Shown here piece after piece: positions 6,595 through 9,076 of a stretch of 9,076 nucleotides of DNA. The notes beneath the pieces are model-generated. The model did not search any database. It was not told where the DNA came from and was given only the letters and a program-made list of their open reading frames with translations. The stretch lies in contig DAOVOB010000031.1 of NCBI GenBank assembly GCA_030629925.1, forward strand, positions 1 to 9,076. Reading direction: 5' to 3'. This DNA comes from Fidelibacterota bacterium (GTDB lineage: Bacteria > Fidelibacterota > Fidelibacteria > Fidelibacterales > Fidelibacteraceae). Position numbers and translations under genes: made by a program. Every line of letters begins with the position of its first letter. Positions within the stretch are counted from its first letter, which is position 1.

Positions 6595-7926
6595 TTATGT
6601 TTTACGCCGCTCGCGTGAACCGGGTATCCCCGTCTTTTCCCTGTACTTTGCGACAGTTCGACGCGCAATGTTATATCCCTTCTCCGTCAAAGCGACTTGC
6701 AATGCTTCATCGCTCAGCGGTTTTGTTTTATCTTCATTTTCAATGATCTTGATCAGGTCCTGTTCCAAATCTCTTGTCGATACTTCGTGTCCATCGTTGC
6801 GACCGGCTTTCTCACTAAAAAAATATCGAAGCTCATAAATTTGTGATGGTGTTTGCATATACTTGCCATTCACCACGCGCGATACGGTGGAAATGTCCAA
6901 TCTTGTATCTTCTGCTACTTCTTTCATGATCATGGGAAGTGGATGTTCCCTTTTTCCGACCAACATATCCCGTTGTCGGTGAACAATGGATTGTGCAATG
7001 GCAATAATGGACTGCTTGCGCTGTTCGATAGCTTGCATAAACCATTGAGCTGCTTGCTTATTGCTGGTCAAATATCGTTTTGTATTTTTATCCAGATCAG
7101 ATTTATCCAGCATTTTTAAATAAGTTTCAGATAGACGCACTTCCGGAGTGCCTGTTTCATTAAGTGCCACATAGAATTTACCGTCTTTTTCGCGCAGGAT
7201 CACATCCGGAATAATGCTTTTTTTCATGAATTCCCCATGACCTGCAGCAGGTTTGGGATTCAATTTACCGATCTGTTCCACGGCATATTCAATATCTTCA
7301 TCACTCAGATCCAGCTCTTTGTAGACTTCGTCAATCTCGCCATCCATGTAGGCATCAAAACATTTTTCAATGATCTCTATCACGAAAGGTTCTTCATGAG
7401 TCGCTTCCAACTGAAGCATCATACATTCCTGCAGATCACGAGCGGCAATGCCTGCCGGTCCAAGTTTTTGTATCTGCTTCAGTACATGCTCTGCAGTTTC
7501 GGTATCTACAGACAGCTTGTAGGCAATATTTTCAATGGGCGTTCCCGAAAGAAAGCCGCTCTCATCCAGAGAGCCAATGATCTCTTCGGCAATGAGAATC
7601 TCATCGTCATTAAGTCCCGATTCCTTGGCTTGTTTCAGCAAACGATCAAAAAAGTCCAGTTCTTCCACTTGTGTGATGTCCATCACATCCATACCGCTTG
7701 AAGATCCGCTTCTTGAGGAAAGGTCATCACCCCGCCACACCGGATACTGCTCACCCTGAAAAATATCCATACCCGGATCGTCATTTAATTCCAAAAGTGG
7801 ATTTTTTTCTATTTCCTCAAGAACAGCATGCTCAAGATCTGTCTGAGATAATTGTGAAAGTCGCGCCAGCATAAGCTGCAGAGGGGCGAGTTTCTGTATT
7901 TGCTGTTGAGTTAGTTGTTGTTTCAT
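6595..7926 (-). CDS. rpoN: RNA polymerase sigma-54 factor RpoN
   Basis: Sigma-54 directs RNA polymerase to -24/-12 promoters and needs an AAA+ enhancer-binding activator to open them. The 443-residue protein has the Q-rich region I at 1-48 ([18 protein letters not shown], then [11 protein letters not shown]), and an acidic, Ser/Gly-rich region II at about 49-90. The core-binding domain follows at about 100-240 with [18 protein letters not shown] at 156-173. The DNA-binding helix-turn-helix is at about 328-370 ([18 protein letters not shown]), and the RpoN box [10 protein letters not shown] at 421-430 reads the -24 element. The RpoN box is followed only by a short tail, as usual. ATG 7926 is the only start that keeps region I and lies 8 bases after the lptB stop; its ribosome-binding site is weak (CGGA), suggesting coupling to lptB. 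The first Gln stretch resembles Bacteroidetes-type RpoN more than proteobacterial RpoN. Confidence 0.97.
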   Translation of the reverse strand: MKQQLTQQQIQKLAPLQLMLARLSQLSQTDLEHAVLEEIEKNPLLELNDDPGMDIFQGEQYPVWRGDDLSSRSGSSSGMDVMDITQVEELDFFDRLLKQAKESGLNDDEILIAEEIIGSLDESGFLSGTPIENIAYKLSVDTETAEHVLKQIQKLGPAGIAARDLQECMMLQLEATHEEPFVIEIIEKCFDAYMDGEIDEVYKELDLSDEDIEYAVEQIGKLNPKPAAGHGEFMKKSIIPDVILREKDGKFYVALNETGTPEVRLSETYLKMLDKSDLDKNTKRYLTSNKQAAQWFMQAIEQRKQSIIAIAQSIVHRQRDMLVGKREHPLPMIMKEVAEDTRLDISTVSRVVNGKYMQTPSQIYELRYFFSEKAGRNDGHEVSTRDLEQDLIKIIENEDKTKPLSDEALQVALTEKGYNIARRTVAKYREKTGIPGSRERRKT

Positions 7927-7934
7927 GGGTCCGT

Positions 7935-8663
7935 CTAACGGTCGAGCTTGAACTTTGCTCCAAGATAGAGCCGTCGTGCCTCCGGATCGTTGGCAAGAAA
8001 TTCTGCGGTGCCCGCATTTAGGATATCGCCCTGATAAAGCAGATAAGAGTGATCGGTAATAGAAAGGGTTTCGTGAACATTATGATCGGTAATGATCACA
8101 CCAATTCCCCTACTCTTCAGTCTTACGATCATTTCCTGAATATCTTCCACCACAATGGGGTCAATTCCCGCAAAGGGTTCATCCAAAAGAATAAATTTGG
8201 GATTGGTGGCAAGTGCTCGTGCGATCTCAGTTCTGCGACGTTCACCACCACTGAGCGCAAAGCCTTTATTCTTACGCACATGATTCAATTTGAATTCATC
8301 GATCAAGGAATCTATTTTATCTTGAATTTCTTTTTTGTCTTTGATATACATTTCAAGCACCAGTTGTAAATTATCTTCCACTGAAAGTTTGCGAAAGACC
8401 GATGCTTCCTGAGCGAGGTAACCAATACCCATTTGGGCTCTCTTGTACATGGGTAAATTGGTAATTTCTTTATCTTCGAGAAAGATCCTACCCCGGTTCG
8501 GGCGTATCATTCCGGTAATCATATAAAAGGTGGTGGTTTTCCCGGCCCCATTAGGACCAAGAAGTCCCACGATTTCGCCGGTTCTTGCCTCAATATCAAT
8601 TTCATTCACGACCCGACGTCGTCCGTAGACCTTGACCAATTTTTCTGCGCGAAGCGTTGCCAT
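7935..8663 (-). CDS. lptB: LptB, ATPase of the lipopolysaccharide export ABC transporter
   Basis: LptB is the cytoplasmic ATPase of LptB2FG, which extracts lipopolysaccharide from the inner membrane and pushes it along the LptC-A-D bridge. Counting from the start chosen here (242 residues): Walker A GPNGAGKT at 36-43, Q-loop Gln85 in [14 protein letters not shown], signature LSGGERRR at 137-144, Walker [11 protein letters not shown] at 157-166 and H-loop His194 in TDHNV. The C-terminus [10 protein letters not shown] matches the family. The frame is open to an ATG at 8690 (251 residues). I prefer ATG 8663 because the encoded [14 protein letters not shown] aligns with the first residue of E. 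coli LptB (MATLTAKNLAKAY). Neither start has a strong ribosome-binding site (a weak AGGT precedes 8663). No lptA or lptC lies upstream within the window, unlike the proteobacterial lptC-lptA-lptB-rpoN order. LptB indicates a diderm cell. Confidence 0.95.
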   Translation of the reverse strand: MATLRAEKLVKVYGRRRVVNEIDIEARTGEIVGLLGPNGAGKTTTFYMITGMIRPNRGRIFLEDKEITNLPMYKRAQMGIGYLAQEASVFRKLSVEDNLQLVLEMYIKDKKEIQDKIDSLIDEFKLNHVRKNKGFALSGGERRRTEIARALATNPKFILLDEPFAGIDPIVVEDIQEMIVRLKSRGIGVIITDHNVHETLSITDHSYLLYQGDILNAGTAEFLANDPEARRLYLGAKFKLDR

Positions 8664-8737
8664 TTCTGTGTTACCTATTGATGTCTTCATTTATTTTACA
8701 TCAAATAAAAATACGATGTTTGGAAGAGGAATAAAAC

Positions 8738-8762
8738 AATATAATAAGGATTGTGATAACAA
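8738..8762 (-). promoter_or_regulatory. Possible promoter of the lptB operon (weak)
   Basis: On the minus strand a TTGTTA is followed after 14-15 bases by the AT-rich TATATTG, about 75 bases upstream of the preferred lptB start. The second element also loosely resembles the TAnnTTTG -7 box of Bacteroidetes. It sits between the long inverted repeat and lptB, where an operon promoter would be expected. The match is by eye and the spacing is short for a standard sigma-70 promoter. Confidence 0.2.
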
Positions 8763-8768
8763 GCACAC

Positions 8769-9042
8769 CTCACACAAAGGCACTAAGTACCACAAAGACA
8801 CAAAAAGGATTATACCCACGAGGAAAACAAAGCACACAGTGAAAATTCCCCACTAAGAAACAAAGAACACAGTTTTAACCAAAATCTGTTCAAAATAATC
8901 TTGGAACACGATATTTTTGGTGAGCTTTTATCCTTGGCGGAGTTCTTTATTGTGGTCTTGTGAACCTTAGTGGTTAAAATATTCTCCCGAAGGGATGCCT
9001 TCGGTATTAGAGGCTTTGTGGTACTTAGTGCCTTTGTGTGAG
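8769..9042. repeat. 274-bp element with 29-bp perfect terminal inverted repeats
   Basis: The left arm 8769-8797 starts CTCACACAAAGGCACTAAGT. The right arm 9014-9042 is its exact reverse complement over 29 bases, with 216 bp between. Inner sub-repeats continue the pattern: CACWAAG at 8773, 8781, 8791 and 8851, and the reverse CTTAGTG at 8966 and 9024. TTTTAACCA (8873-8881) is mirrored by TGGTTAAAA (8971-8979). A compact hairpin CCGAAGG-GATG-CCTTCGG lies at 8987-9004. No ORF of note is inside and no target-site duplication was recognised. The layout fits a MITE-like or large foldback intergenic repeat built from degenerate CACAAAG units. Together with flanking AT-rich DNA it fills the gene-free stretch upstream of lptB to the window end. 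Confidence 0.8.
8987..9004. repeat. 7-bp perfect hairpin inside the long inverted-repeat element
   Basis: CCGAAGG and CCTTCGG are perfect complements around the loop GATG. No T tract follows on either strand, so termination is not indicated. It is the most GC-rich spot of the otherwise AT-rich upstream region of lptB. Confidence 0.55.
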
Positions 9043-9076
9043 ATCTTATTTAACAGAATTTATTGCTTCGTGTTCA

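Noticed and set aside
7237..7701. 154-codon plus-strand open frame opposite rpoN
   Set aside because: It lies wholly antisense to a well-supported RpoN, has no recognisable domain and shows a Phe/His-rich composition typical of a reversed frame.
8632..8856. 74-codon plus-strand open frame upstream of lptB
   Set aside because: It starts antisense in lptB and continues through the AT-rich and inverted-repeat DNA; its Lys/Thr/His-rich tail is a translation of the CACAAAG repeats.

Overview
The window is ordinary chromosomal DNA from a diderm (outer-membrane) bacterium. Two tightly packed core-gene operons converge on a gene-free, repeat-rich interval of about 400 bp. The protein sequences look closest to what I know from the FCB superphylum (Bacteroidetes/Chlorobi/Ignavibacteria/Marinimicrobia-like lineages). 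LptB carries the '[20 protein letters not shown]' block, sigma-54 has a Q-rich N-terminus followed by QKLAPLQL, and the delta' subunit has an 'INIPGANQIL' insertion. This placement is from memory of the families, not a search, and I cannot name a genus. LptB indicates lipopolysaccharide export to an outer membrane.

Layout. Positions 2-55 hold a degenerate hexanucleotide array, followed by a short leader. The plus-strand operon is recN (174-1880), holB (1877-3049) and an RsuA/RluB-type pseudouridine synthase gene (3036-3743). Its genes overlap by 4 and 14 bp. A second hexamer array of the same family (3744-3773) starts at the base after the last stop codon, and a perfect 30-bp palindromic terminator follows (3779-3808). 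Positions 3809-4146 hold degenerate 43-bp tandem units, a REP-like inverted repeat, a minus-strand terminator (4077-4102) and a heptamer array. The minus-strand operon, read from right to left, is lptB (8663-7935), rpoN (7926-6595), hslV (6583-6044), hslU (6047-4680) and a small uncharacterised glycosyltransferase-9-like / DUF6913-like gene (4680-4147). Gaps are 8 and 11 bp, or stop/start overlaps. Upstream of lptB there is no gene, but there is a 274-bp element bounded by 29-bp perfect inverted repeats (8769-9042).

How the genes work together. The plus operon covers genome maintenance and ribosome maturation: RecN in double-strand break repair, delta' in the polymerase III clamp loader, and pseudouridylation of 23S or 16S rRNA. 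The minus operon links lipopolysaccharide export (LptB), the alternative sigma factor RpoN, the complete two-component HslVU protease, and a small basic protein translationally coupled to hslU.

I found no mobile element with a transposase, no CRISPR array, no RNA gene and no defence system. The non-routine content is the set of short tandem-repeat families sitting exactly at gene ends (units of 6, 7 and 43 nt), the long inverted repeat, the small orphan gene behind hslU, and a marked excess of GATC in the coding DNA.
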